Shown here: positions 33,810-42,991 of the stretch, one piece after another
How the letters are laid out: every line of letters begins with the position of its first letter
Position numbering within the stretch: position 1 is the stretch's first letter
From: Fibrobacter sp.
GTDB lineage: Bacteria; Fibrobacterota; Fibrobacteria; Fibrobacterales; Fibrobacteraceae
Assembly: GCA_017475045.1 (NCBI GenBank)
Contig: JAFVGH010000041.1
Coordinates: forward strand, 1-64,000
Direction: 5' to 3'
Length of the DNA stretch: 64,000 nucleotides
The notes under the pieces: generated by a model
Databases searched by the model: none
Told to the model about the DNA's origin: nothing
Seen by the model: only the letters and a program-made list of their open reading frames with translations
Program-made: the position numbers and the translations under genes

Positions 33810-34931
33810 TTACTTTTCTGAATTATCGAACCCTTCGGCCTCTTCGGGCTCCTCTACGGTCCAGTCGCGGATCCGCTGGGCCAAGGCCTTCTGGCCGTCC
33901 TTCTCCAGGGCATCGGAAATTTCGTTCAGGTCCTGGGCATCCTGCACAGTGAGTTCCTTCTCGAACATGTCCAGGTATTCTTCCAGCACGCCATAGGCCT
34001 TCAGGCTTACCAGCAGCTGCATGAATTCCATCTCCAGACCGTTCCCGCTGCGGAAGCGGGCGTAATCCTGCAACAGGCTCGTAGCCTCGCTTGCAGAGAC
34101 AAACGCACAGAGCCGCCCTAGGTTCACCACCTTCGGGAACTTCTCGTACAGGGTACGGGCCATCTTGATACAGTCGGACTTGCGGCCTTCCCTGTCGGCG
34201 ATGGCCGCCTGCAAATCCAGATAGGCTTCCTCATCTTCGGCACCGGGGTTGTTCACATCGCCAAGCCACTGCTTGGCCAATTCTAAGTTCCCCGCCATGA
34301 ACTGGGCATTGGCAATGTCGATAAGCGTGGCGTTGCTCTTGTCAGGGTCCTTCAGCAGGGCTGCCTTGGCAAACATGACCGCATCCTTGACAGAGTCCGC
34401 CATATCGCAGATGGCGTCCAAAATGTCTTCGCGGTTACCCTGGTCCACCTCTGTCACCGCATCCAAAAGTTCAGCAAGCAGGGCCTGGGCCCGCTCCTTG
34501 GGCAAGAACTCCTCCACACTCAAGAACACCACGGAGCGGCCCTCGCCGCCCACGTGCCTCAGCGCAAGGTCATGAACCAGGTCCGCCACGTAGTCCTTAT
34601 CAGTGTACTGGGAGGCAAGCTCCACAAAGAAGGTTCCCGCATCGTAGAACAGGGCATCCCAGCCTTCCTTCTCCTCGTCGGTGTCCGCCTTGAAGGCGAC
34701 AAAGTCCGCCCGCAAGGTCCAGGCCAAAAGTTCCAGCTGTTCCCGTGGGTCCTTGAAGGTCTCAATGTCGTCAAGACCGTCCGCCAGCATTTCGTACAGG
34801 TCTTCAGGGCGGTTCAGCAAGCGGCTCTGACCGTTCACTACCTGAGTAAGGTTTTCACGCAGGCGCTGTTCCCTGCTGCGGTTGGACTGCGCAAGGGCAG
34901 CCGTCTTAAAAACTTTTTTCTTCTTTGCCAT
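33810..34931 (-). CDS. Helical repeat protein of unknown function
   Basis: 373 aa from ATG 34931 (MAKKKKVFKTAALAQSN), cytoplasmic, no signal peptide. Most of it is alpha-helical with TPR-like pairs (ATLIDIANAQFMAGNLELAKQWL, LYEKFPKVVNLGRLCAF). It resembles the DUF6880-type helical proteins sometimes fused to SWIM zinc fingers; I am not certain. The frame continues upstream to 35072, but that part is low in protein character. It precedes the dCMP deaminase by 17 bases. Confidence 0.6.
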   Translation of the reverse strand: MAKKKKVFKTAALAQSNRSREQRLRENLTQVVNGQSRLLNRPEDLYEMLADGLDDIETFKDPREQLELLAWTLRADFVAFKADTDEEKEGWDALFYDAGTFFVELASQYTDKDYVADLVHDLALRHVGGEGRSVVFLSVEEFLPKERAQALLAELLDAVTEVDQGNREDILDAICDMADSVKDAVMFAKAALLKDPDKSNATLIDIANAQFMAGNLELAKQWLGDVNNPGAEDEEAYLDLQAAIADREGRKSDCIKMARTLYEKFPKVVNLGRLCAFVSASEATSLLQDYARFRSGNGLEMEFMQLLVSLKAYGVLEEYLDMFEKELTVQDAQDLNEISDALEKDGQKALAQRIRDWTVEEPEEAEGFDNSEK

Positions 34932-35078
34932 GTAGGTAAATGTAGAAAAGGAATACGTACACTCTTCTTTGAAGCTACAAGCAAAAATCTTTTTACGCGG
35001 CATCAAGGCTTTTTTTCTTACAAAAAAACGTCTATACACATAAGACCGCAAGGCTTCACCTAGAATGAACATTAACTC

Positions 35079-35107
35079 TTGACATTATGTCAAATCTGAT
35101 ATATATT
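35079..35107 (+). promoter_or_regulatory. Promoter of the HigBA module with a palindrome over the -35 box
   Basis: TTGACA (35079-35084), a 17-base spacer and TATATT (35102-35107) form a near-consensus promoter. The -35 box is half of a perfect 15-base palindrome, TTGACATTATGTCAA (35079-35093), a natural site for autorepression by the antitoxin. The -10 ends only two bases before the toxin ATG at 35110. Confidence 0.75.
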
Positions 35108-35109
35108 TT

Positions 35110-35445
35110 ATGAGTCCGAAACACAAACCACTAGTCTGGCTGCACGAACAGCCACAAACGCCACCGTTATCACAAAAAGCGAGGATTGAAACAGGATATT
35201 TATTGCGGCTACTGCAATCAGGAATGAATCTGTCTCTTCCGCAAAGTCGACCCATGCCGTCCATAGGCATTCATTGTCATGAATTACGTATCAATGATGA
35301 AAATAAGATTTGGAGACTGTTTTACCGGATAGACGCTGACGCAATTATAGTGATTCTATGGATAGAAAAGAAAAAGAACAAAACGCCAGATGAAGTTCTT
35401 GACCTTTGTCGCAAGCGCTTAAAATCTTACGATGCGGAGAATTAG
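35110..35445 (+). CDS. HigB-like toxin (phage Gp49-like, RelE superfamily)
   Basis: 111 aa. The arrangement KPLVWLHEQPQTPPLS, ARIETGYLLRLLQSG, RPMPSIGIHCHELRI and WRLFYRIDADAIIVI is typical of Gp49-like/HigB toxins, ribosome-dependent mRNA interferases. The toxin-first order, with an XRE antitoxin three bases later, fits a type II HigBA module. No ribosome-binding site is seen before the ATG, and the promoter is so close that a leaderless mRNA or a start further in is likely. Confidence 0.82.
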   Translation: MSPKHKPLVWLHEQPQTPPLSQKARIETGYLLRLLQSGMNLSLPQSRPMPSIGIHCHELRINDENKIWRLFYRIDADAIIVILWIEKKKNKTPDEVLDLCRKRLKSYDAEN

Positions 35446-35448
35446 GAA

Positions 35449-35763
35449 ATGGATAAACAGAAAAAAGAAAGACTGAAGAAAAAGGGATGGAAGGTCGGTG
35501 ATGTGGATGAATTCCTGTCACTGAGCCCAGCCGAGATGGCGATTGTCGAAATGAAGGTCGCCTTGGCCAAGGCTCTTGTTGACAAGCGAAAGAAATGTGG
35601 GATAACACAAGTTTCGGCTGCAACCCTTGCAAAAACGAGTCAGTCTAGATACGCGAAGGTTGAACACGCCGAGACAAGCGTTTCGCTGGAGCTACTGATC
35701 AAGATGTTCTTTGCCCTAGGGGCAAACAAGAAGGAACTGTTGAAAGTCTTATCTGTTGCGTAA
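35449..35763 (+). CDS. HigA-like XRE-family antitoxin
   Basis: 104 aa. The helix-turn-helix of the XRE family is seen in CGITQVSAATLAKTSQSRYAKVEHAETSVSLELLIKMF. It should neutralise the HigB-like toxin upstream and repress the shared promoter, probably through the palindrome at 35079-35093. TAGGAA lies before the ATG. The N-terminal 45 residues form the likely toxin-binding part. Confidence 0.82.
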   Translation: MDKQKKERLKKKGWKVGDVDEFLSLSPAEMAIVEMKVALAKALVDKRKKCGITQVSAATLAKTSQSRYAKVEHAETSVSLELLIKMFFALGANKKELLKVLSVA

Positions 35764-35785
35764 AAAAACGACATGCCCTTCCATT

Positions 35786-38700
35786 TTACCACACCCTGAC
35801 AACCTGGGTTTGGTTCCCGATTTTCAGCATATACTGCCCACCAAGCCCTACAGGTATGGCAAAGTTATTACTGTTCACGACACCACTGCTTAGCACGCGT
35901 CCCTGCATATCAATGAGAGCGTAGAGGCTTCCAAGCTCTGCCTCCAAGATATGAATAGTCCGGCCTTTCGTTTGGACAGCCCAGGACACCTGAGTCATAG
36001 TCCTGATAGCCTGCGACTCGTCCTTGTCCGAAGATCCAGAGCCAAGATCTGTTACGGCACCATCGACGCACTTCTGAGTATTGACATCATAGACCTCGCC
36101 ATCGCACTTCTCGTAAAGTTTCACACCGTAACAGAAGAAGTCTCCTTCCGGATCGTAGGGTTCTGTACCGCACAGGGCCTTGTACAGCACGGTCTCCTGA
36201 TCTCCACATTTCTGGATGATTCTTCCGTCTCCCTTGTCGGTCAGGGTACATTCGCCACCTTGGGCGTTATTACTAGACGAGGACCGTTTCATTGACGAAC
36301 TGGACCGAGTCGAAGCAGAAGATGTACTATGGGAACTCTGGCTGGAAGAAGAGTAACTATAATCCATTTCAATCCGTACCCACGGAGAAGGTAGTCTGGA
36401 GGTAGAATTGTAATTCGTGGGAGAATTCCAATGCCAATAATAATCGTTGGCAACGCGTTCTACGCCATCAGCAGCAATGTCCGCTGTATCGCTCCATATC
36501 CAAGAATCAGCACGGAATCGGATATAGTCGTAGGAGCGCGGAGTGGGGTTTTCAACGGGCTGAGTCTTGTCGAACAGTATCGTCAACTTGTTCGTACCGA
36601 TTCCGCTGACTGCAGTGATGGCCAAGGGGCTGGCATAGCGATTAACTTCAGCAACTTCTGTCGCAGAGTTCATGTAGAAGGAGAAAGGAGTTCTGCTGTT
36701 TATCTCGTCCAGCAATTTCACTGGTTCGGACAAGGTTACCGTCAACTTGCTCAACTGATCCGAGAAGTTAACTATAGTCGCACTTACAATCACCGGGGCG
36801 ATTCGGTCGGTGATGTTCCTGTCAAAATGTTGCTTGACATGTCTACCTTTGTCTTTGTATTGCATATAGCTAAGAATTTTTCCATTTCCTGCTGTTTTTA
36901 CCGATTTCGAAAAAGCCGTATCCCTTACTGCAAATGTGAGAACGCTATCAGAAACTCGTGCTTCGTGGGCGGCAACGATATCTTCTTTAGTGAAAATATA
37001 AGAGCAATGCACCGAAGTATCCCCAGGCATACTTGAAACGCCTTCCTTAAAGAAGTCATAGGATTCAAAAACATCTTCATCCCAGTCCAGGCAAATCAAA
37101 TACGGCAGAGAATCTGCATAGCTTCCCAGGGAATTTGGTTGGAAGGGCCTACTGTAATAAATAGCGATTGAATCTGCTCGACCGTCAAGGTAGTGCTTGC
37201 TTTCTGAATAATAGGGTTCTGGAATATAAAGAGGCCCCAAAGTCCCCCCTCGAGCGTCAAACAAGTCCACTAGTTGCGGGTAGGGACCCGGGGTTCGGCG
37301 GAATCGCATATTGGCATAAGAGGACAAACTAATCCCTCTAACATCTCCGGGTGCCGAAATCGCTATATACGCCGTGGTGTTCATATATTCCCTAGAGGAA
37401 CGGACGGTTATCGCATAGGCACCATTGCCAAGGGAAACGACATCTCCCATGGTTACGTCGGCAGAGGCTTCTGCCAGAGTCGGAACCATCTGGCAATCCG
37501 TACAAATCTCGCCTGTTGCAGGGTTCACAATCACCACGTACAGGCCGACGTCAGAACCAACCCAGTGGAAGTATTCATCCCCATCCAAGAAATCCGGGTC
37601 CATCGCAAGAGGATGCCTCCAGCTGGTCACGCGGCCATCAGAATCCACGGTCAAGGGTTCGGCAAAGTCAAGGCGCGGAGCGGAGAAGGTAATCTCGGCC
37701 CGAGTCTTGAGGGACACTGCTTTCACTTCGGGGTTGGCGGTCATGCCGTCAAGGCCCAGGGACACCCAAATGGTGTCGACGCCCGTTTCGTTGATTGTCT
37801 TGGGCCAAGTCACTTGTGTATCCCCCGTTTGGGAGGTATAGGCAACCATGCCGGCAGCCAAGTTGAGGGTGTACATCTGCCCAATGGCGCTGAGCAGGTC
37901 TACACCGCCGTCAGCAAAGGCAGACACGTACACAGGCACTCGAGATCCAGCGAGGCCCTTATCGACAAAGGTCCACTTGGTTCCAGACGTGTAATACGGG
38001 CTCCTCTCGTCACCGGCATTTACCGTATAGGTAGAAGTCTGGGTCATCACGTCAAGGTTGCCCTGGATACGGAAGTTGATGTAGGTACGGGCTCTGCCAT
38101 CGCAGTTGCCATTCATATTGCAAAGCTCAATCACCAGACGGTAGCTACCCGGGGCAAGACCCTTAATATTCTTTTTGACCTTGGGATTGAACGGGTTGGA
38201 AAGGTCTATGCCGCCGTATTGCCAACCCAACTTTCCGGATTCCAGAGTAGCGACTTCCTGACCCGCCCTGGTGGTAATCTTATACTTCAGAGTACCGTAC
38301 TGCTTGATGGCGTCATCGCAAACGTGGATGGTTCCACCATCAGTGCCAGCCTGACCAAGAGCAACAGATGCGCAAGAGCCGTCTCCGCTCTTGTCGTAGC
38401 AGAAACTGTAGCTTTCGGAACCATCAGAGTTTTTTGTTGCCGTGGTTGACAGACCTGTCGTCTGCTTAATGAATATGTTGGTCTTGATTGTCAAATTACT
38501 TTGAGGAGCCAGTCTATTACACGAGAATATTTCCAAAGTGTAACTATTGCCTGGCTCAAGGAAACCATAACCATATTTTACATTCAGGTCCTTCAAAGCC
38601 ACATGGGCAGGAGCAGTCAAATGTATCCCGCCATTATCTAGAGCCAATTTTTTATTGACAAAGACCCAACTATCGTCGGTTCCAAGTAATGTAAATTCCT

Positions 38701-40141
38701 GATCTTCGCGGTAAGTAAATGTTGCATGGGATTCAAAACAGAAGTGTCTGTTACGATCCGACTCCCATCTCGGAGCACTCCAATCCCATACAGCAGGGTC
38801 ATCTCCATAATAAAATTTTCCCTCGCAATCTACTCCACCGTCATAAGCTGGTCCATTACAATAATGATCAAAAACACCGTTATACACCAACGGAACAGGA
38901 CCTTCTGCTGCTGATTTTCGGCGGCAATTCGGACAAGGTTGCGGGCTAAGTTCACTAACAATATAATTGCTTGTCAGGTCTTCACGTGGGTAAAAGCCAC
39001 CCTTATATCCATTGACAACCAGTTCATCTGAATCAAAAATCCATTTCCCGTCTTCTGCTTGGGAAAAGCTAATATCATAACATGCTGCTTCATTTTTATT
39101 TTCCACGTAGTTGAAAAGGGTCGAAAAACCAGACTCATCACCAAAGCAATTCACACCATTTGAACTAGAGTTTAAGCGAGGCTTGTTGTCCGGACCCAGG
39201 TTCGTCTGCACAACGCCCTTGCGTACACCGGTACACTGGTCAACGGGCCAACCCAAAGGACTTTGACCATTCGGTACTGTAGAGAAAAATTTATTCAACA
39301 ATTCATCGGTATCCCAAACAATTCCCGCCAATTGAAATTCGCAAACACCGTCCACACGCGGGTCCGTCACGAACAACCCCTGGGAGGCCCCCTCCCAATC
39401 GGGCCACTGGGAGTCATCAGGAATAAAGTACAGTCTATCGGAACCATAGGCCTCCAAAATGGTCTTCAACGGCAATGGTGTCGGATTCGACCCGCCGCCC
39501 CACAAGCCATCTACGCCAATGATTTGGTCTGGGTGATTTTGGGGGTAAATCAGCACTTCTTCCGGAGCTTCTTCCCATACCATCCTATACCATCCGCACA
39601 TGTCAGGGACAATTTTCATTTTAGTTCCTGTCGCGCCGCCATCGGTACTGATCATCATATTGTCATATAGCCAATCCTTATCATCGGGGACAAGAACATA
39701 CAAATACTTGGCTGGCGCAGGGTTTTCTCCTATGTAAGTGGTTCCCGGGTTAAAGGGATCCTCTTGAACATAGACATTTTTGCCCTCTCCAGGGCAAGAA
39801 ATATCGCCGGCATTCCTTGCAGCGCTGTTATCGTACAGGTCAACAGCATTCCACACAGTCCTAGTTACGTAATACATTGGGGCCGTTGTTGCATTGGACA
39901 AGGCGAACTTTGTTTCACTAGGATACGCATTGCCATTGCTCAAGTCATAGGCCAACCAACCATTAGCGTTCTTGGAGAAAGGAATCTGCGCAGTCTGGTT
40001 ACGAGTATTAAAATAGACCTCAGTCCAATCAGAAGGCGGTTTAAAATACAATGTTCCCGCGCAAGAGGCACCTGCCACACTGCTAAACACACCGACAACA
40101 ACCAACAGCGCCGGCAAAAACTTCTTGAAGAACTGTTTCAT
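35786..40141 (-). CDS. Giant fibro-slime adhesin with C-terminal secretion domain
   Basis: 1451 aa with a signal peptide (MKQFFKKFLPALLVVVGVF...AGA). Start ATG 40141 has AGAGGG six bases upstream; an ATG at 40147 abuts the same site. The fibro-slime domain (about 420-565; PA14-like) has VFDHYCNGPAYDGG, FTLLGTDDSWVFVNKKLALD and GGIHLTAPAH. Later parts contain repeats of bacterial-Ig type. A Ser-rich linker (about 1265-1295), a Cys module (CGTEPYDPEGDFFCYG) and a final 65-residue beta domain ending GGQYMLKIGNQTQVVRVW, like type IX sorting domains, follow. In F. succinogenes, fibro-slime proteins are linked to binding cellulose. Predicted cell-surface adhesin. Confidence 0.85.
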   Translation of the reverse strand: MKQFFKKFLPALLVVVGVFSSVAGASCAGTLYFKPPSDWTEVYFNTRNQTAQIPFSKNANGWLAYDLSNGNAYPSETKFALSNATTAPMYYVTRTVWNAVDLYDNSAARNAGDISCPGEGKNVYVQEDPFNPGTTYIGENPAPAKYLYVLVPDDKDWLYDNMMISTDGGATGTKMKIVPDMCGWYRMVWEEAPEEVLIYPQNHPDQIIGVDGLWGGGSNPTPLPLKTILEAYGSDRLYFIPDDSQWPDWEGASQGLFVTDPRVDGVCEFQLAGIVWDTDELLNKFFSTVPNGQSPLGWPVDQCTGVRKGVVQTNLGPDNKPRLNSSSNGVNCFGDESGFSTLFNYVENKNEAACYDISFSQAEDGKWIFDSDELVVNGYKGGFYPREDLTSNYIVSELSPQPCPNCRRKSAAEGPVPLVYNGVFDHYCNGPAYDGGVDCEGKFYYGDDPAVWDWSAPRWESDRNRHFCFESHATFTYREDQEFTLLGTDDSWVFVNKKLALDNGGIHLTAPAHVALKDLNVKYGYGFLEPGNSYTLEIFSCNRLAPQSNLTIKTNIFIKQTTGLSTTATKNSDGSESYSFCYDKSGDGSCASVALGQAGTDGGTIHVCDDAIKQYGTLKYKITTRAGQEVATLESGKLGWQYGGIDLSNPFNPKVKKNIKGLAPGSYRLVIELCNMNGNCDGRARTYINFRIQGNLDVMTQTSTYTVNAGDERSPYYTSGTKWTFVDKGLAGSRVPVYVSAFADGGVDLLSAIGQMYTLNLAAGMVAYTSQTGDTQVTWPKTINETGVDTIWVSLGLDGMTANPEVKAVSLKTRAEITFSAPRLDFAEPLTVDSDGRVTSWRHPLAMDPDFLDGDEYFHWVGSDVGLYVVIVNPATGEICTDCQMVPTLAEASADVTMGDVVSLGNGAYAITVRSSREYMNTTAYIAISAPGDVRGISLSSYANMRFRRTPGPYPQLVDLFDARGGTLGPLYIPEPYYSESKHYLDGRADSIAIYYSRPFQPNSLGSYADSLPYLICLDWDEDVFESYDFFKEGVSSMPGDTSVHCSYIFTKEDIVAAHEARVSDSVLTFAVRDTAFSKSVKTAGNGKILSYMQYKDKGRHVKQHFDRNITDRIAPVIVSATIVNFSDQLSKLTVTLSEPVKLLDEINSRTPFSFYMNSATEVAEVNRYASPLAITAVSGIGTNKLTILFDKTQPVENPTPRSYDYIRFRADSWIWSDTADIAADGVERVANDYYWHWNSPTNYNSTSRLPSPWVRIEMDYSYSSSSQSSHSTSSASTRSSSSMKRSSSSNNAQGGECTLTDKGDGRIIQKCGDQETVLYKALCGTEPYDPEGDFFCYGVKLYEKCDGEVYDVNTQKCVDGAVTDLGSGSSDKDESQAIRTMTQVSWAVQTKGRTIHILEAELGSLYALIDMQGRVLSSGVVNSNNFAIPVGLGGQYMLKIGNQTQVVRVW

Positions 40142-40355
40142 ATCCATCCCTCTTTCTTACCCACAATCTATCTTATTTTTTACAAAAGCGCAAACAAGTG
40201 GATACGGTGTTTTCAAGAAAATGCTCAAAAAAGGCCCGCTTTTAGGATTATTTCGAATGGTTTTTGTATATTGTGGCCCTTATCCTAGCGCAACGCAGGG
40301 ATTTTCGGTTTAGGAACCTAGACCTCTTTTCATATCCACTTAAACAACCTGGCTT

Positions 40356-40958
40356 ATGAATAAAGGGCACCTGAACACTAGGTCTAGGGAAACTCTGACA
40401 GCAGAAGAAAAACTGCACCTCGCCAAAAAGCGGGGCGTTTACAGCGAGTATGAACTAAATGTACTCATCCCAACATTCCTGTTGAATAAGGAATATGACA
40501 AAATAAACAGGGAAAAACAAAATAGACACATTGTAGGAACATACGAATACAAACAGGCCGACACCAAATCAAAACGAATGGGTTTTGCAGGAAGTGCATT
40601 TTTTGATTCTGATTTCGACATTTTCAAAGAAATCAAAAACTTTCGAGGGTCAGGTTTACTTGATTTCAATAGTGACGGGACACCATTGGAGGAAATCGTC
40701 AAGTTACACAGGAATATTGGATATGGCGGCAGGAACAAACTAATACGCACCAATGTAATATCTATCAGATACTCAAAAACAGAAACCCACGCTTTTCCCG
40801 TGGATCCCGCTGATTACGTGAAAGTATTGAATAGAAAAGAAAAAACCTGTATCGGACTCACGACCCGGCATGTCACCGGCGTGTCCCGAACAGGCTTTAT
40901 CCATAATATACAATCTTTTTGGGAAAAAGTCAAGAAGATTATAAAAAAGAAGGAATGA
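40356..40958 (+). CDS. Polymorphic toxin type 50-like protein, orphan
   Basis: 200 aa, Lys-rich, no signal peptide. The stretch EYDKINREKQNRHIVGTYEYKQ and the later ISIRYSKTETHAFPVDP resemble the ends of the bacterial toxin 50 domain (PF15542), a predicted RNase found in polymorphic toxins and phage capsid-associated proteins. Here it stands alone, with a short N-terminal helix region (TAEEKLHLAKKRGVYSE) and no carrier domain. No immunity gene is adjacent. A TATATT box at 40267-40272 may drive it. The DNA is more AT-rich than its neighbours. Confidence 0.45.
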   Translation: MNKGHLNTRSRETLTAEEKLHLAKKRGVYSEYELNVLIPTFLLNKEYDKINREKQNRHIVGTYEYKQADTKSKRMGFAGSAFFDSDFDIFKEIKNFRGSGLLDFNSDGTPLEEIVKLHRNIGYGGRNKLIRTNVISIRYSKTETHAFPVDPADYVKVLNRKEKTCIGLTTRHVTGVSRTGFIHNIQSFWEKVKKIIKKKE

Positions 40959-40970
40959 CTAGCAAAATTT

Positions 40971-41945
40971 TTATTTCTTTTCCCGGATACGCTTATACAG
41001 GCTTTCGGCCTTTTCGGTGTCACCCATGTTAGAATACACGTGGCCCACGTTCTCGGCGCCGATGCGGCCTTGAGAACTGCCCGCAAGCCAGGCCTTCATG
41101 TAACATTCAAAGGCCTCGTCGTAGCGTTTCTGGCTAAAGTAAATCTGTCCCAAATCCAGATTCAGATCACCCTTGCCCTTCTTGTGGCGGAGTCCATCTT
41201 CTAGCGTGAAGATAGCCATCCAAGGGGAATTGTTCTGCACGTACATCTGCGCCAAGTAGCGCCGGGCGGAAACATTTTCCGGATCCATCAAGACTCCGTT
41301 TTCCATCTCGTTCAGAGCCTGCCGCGTAGAATCCATACTGCGGTAGTAATAGGCCATAGTAAAGTGAACATCGGCGCCAGCCGTAGCGGTCATCTGCAAG
41401 GCATTCTGCAAGGTCTTGATGGCGTATTCGTAATCGCCCAGTTTCTCGTAAACTTCAGCAAGTCCGTACCAAGCGTCCATGCGGTCGGGGTTCAGCTGCA
41501 AGGCCCGTTCAAAGTTCTTCTGGGCCAAAGTCCAGTCACGGCCCTTCAGGTAGCATTCCGCCAAGGCAAAATGCACATGATCCGACTCCACCCCAAGTTC
41601 AATGGCGCGGTTATAAGACGCGATGGCCTGTCCCACATCACCATTCAGGTAATAAAGGTCGCCCATGAGCATCCAAGCCTTTTCGAAAGTGGGCAAGAGT
41701 TCCACGGTACGCTTATAGGCCACCAGGGCCACCTGCTTGCGGTCCAGCTGGACCATGGCATTCCCCAGATTGAACCAGGCGAAGGGTTCGTAACGACCCT
41801 CGTCGATGGCGGCACGGTAAAGGGGCACCGCCTCCTTAAACTTGCCTTGGTCATAAAGCTCGTTGGCCTTGAAGAAATAATCTTCGGCAGCAAAGAGCGA
41901 GGTCGCACACAAGACAATAAGCAATAAAAAGAACTTATTTAACAA
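40971..41945 (-). CDS. TPR-repeat protein of the TonB operon
   Basis: 324 aa with a signal peptide (MLNKFFLLLIVLCATSLFAAE), so periplasmic. It contains about seven tetratricopeptide repeats, e.g. PFAWFNLGNAMVQLDRKQVALVAYKRTVEL and MDAWYGLAEVYEKLGDYEYAIKTLQNAL. The start is TTG 41945, with AAGGAG seven bases before it and an 11-base overlap with tonB. It is the last gene of the DUF3450-TtpC-ExbB-ExbD-TonB-TPR order, where TPR proteins are known neighbours of TonB2 systems. Confidence 0.85.
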   Translation of the reverse strand: MLNKFFLLLIVLCATSLFAAEDYFFKANELYDQGKFKEAVPLYRAAIDEGRYEPFAWFNLGNAMVQLDRKQVALVAYKRTVELLPTFEKAWMLMGDLYYLNGDVGQAIASYNRAIELGVESDHVHFALAECYLKGRDWTLAQKNFERALQLNPDRMDAWYGLAEVYEKLGDYEYAIKTLQNALQMTATAGADVHFTMAYYYRSMDSTRQALNEMENGVLMDPENVSARRYLAQMYVQNNSPWMAIFTLEDGLRHKKGKGDLNLDLGQIYFSQKRYDEAFECYMKAWLAGSSQGRIGAENVGHVYSNMGDTEKAESLYKRIREKK

Positions 41946-42576
41946 AGCGGAACTCCTTCGTGGCCTTCTGCGCCACAGGATATCCGCCCAGCTTGGCGGG
42001 TGCGAACTTCCATTGCCGTACGGCCTTCAGGGCTTCGGTATCGAAGCCGTAGCCTGCGGGGTCCTGGCTCATGATACTTGCCTGGGCCACGTCCCCGTAA
42101 ACGTCGATAACAATATAGACCTTCACGTATCCCGAGAGTCCCAGCTTCTTCGCCTTTTCGGGGAAAGCGGGTTGCACCTCTTTCAGCACCTGGGCCTGTT
42201 CATCCACCTCACCCGCCTCGTAGACCACGTTCTCCATGGAGCCCGTGCCAACGGCCACGCCGTCACCTGCGGCACCACGAGCCAAAGACAAATCCATCTG
42301 GAAATTCTGACTGCGAGAGACTCCCATGTTGGCCGAAATCTTGAAGGGGTTGGGGTTAACGATGGTGCGGATTACTTTCTGCTTGACTTCGGGTTTCTTC
42401 TCGCTCACCAGCACTTCCACCTCGGTAACCGTGTCCAGCTGCTTTTCCGTTCTTTTGCCCTTGTCAAAGAACAAGGCGTTCAGCACGGGCACCGCAAGGA
42501 AAAACACCGCGCTCACCACGAAGGAGAGCACGAAGGCCACCGGGAACCGGAAATATTTCGCTAGAAAGTCAAGCAT
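41935..42576 (-). CDS. TonB-family energy transducer
   Basis: 213 aa. One N-terminal transmembrane helix (VAFVLSFVVSAVFFLAVPVL), a periplasmic linker, and a C-terminal TonB domain (about 130-213: EVQPAFPEKAKKLGLSGYVKVYIVIDVYGDV, FDTEALKAVRQWKFAPAKLGG) that contacts the TonB boxes of outer-membrane receptors. The linker is short and lacks the long proline stretch of E. coli TonB, as in TonB2-type proteins. Gene order with ExbBD upstream confirms the role. Confidence 0.9.
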   Translation of the reverse strand: MLDFLAKYFRFPVAFVLSFVVSAVFFLAVPVLNALFFDKGKRTEKQLDTVTEVEVLVSEKKPEVKQKVIRTIVNPNPFKISANMGVSRSQNFQMDLSLARGAAGDGVAVGTGSMENVVYEAGEVDEQAQVLKEVQPAFPEKAKKLGLSGYVKVYIVIDVYGDVAQASIMSQDPAGYGFDTEALKAVRQWKFAPAKLGGYPVAQKATKEFRFVK

Positions 42577-42586
42577 GGGCTACGCC

Positions 42587-42991
42587 CTACTCCTCCTTAT
42601 TCGCCGAAATGGAAACCTTGCGAACCTTAGCCAGGTTACATTCGTCCAAAATGTCCACCACCACGCCGTTGGGGGCGTCACGGTCGCTCACGATAATCAC
42701 AGGGCGGTCAGGAGATTCGGCCATCATCTGACGAAGCACCGTATTGAGCGTGGTCAAGTTCACCTGGGTCTCGTTAATGTGTATTGTTCCCTGACGGGTC
42801 ACACCGATAAGGATACTTTCCTTAGCCAGGTCCTTTGCAGAGCTGGCCTTGGGCTTGGTCACGTCCACGCCGGTTTCACGGGTAAAGGTAGATGTGACGA
42901 TAAAGAAGATGAGCAGGATAAAGACCATGTCCAGCATGGGAGACACGTCTATCTTTCCGCCATCCTGCGAACGTTTACGGATAAAACTCAT
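42587..42991 (-). CDS. exbD: ExbD/TolR-family protein
   Basis: 134 aa. An N-terminal transmembrane helix carries the conserved Asp in IDVSPMLDMVFILLIFFIVTS, followed by the periplasmic domain (RPVIIVSDRDAPNGVVVDILDECNLA). It forms the proton-driven motor with ExbB and powers TonB. GGAGG precedes the ATG, which overlaps the exbB stop by four bases. Confidence 0.93.
   Translation of the reverse strand: MSFIRKRSQDGGKIDVSPMLDMVFILLIFFIVTSTFTRETGVDVTKPKASSAKDLAKESILIGVTRQGTIHINETQVNLTTLNTVLRQMMAESPDRPVIIVSDRDAPNGVVVDILDECNLAKVRKVSISANKEE

Noticed and set aside
37274-38449. A 391-aa rightward frame opposite the fibro-slime gene
   Set aside because: Shadow of the adhesin; no export signal or domain.
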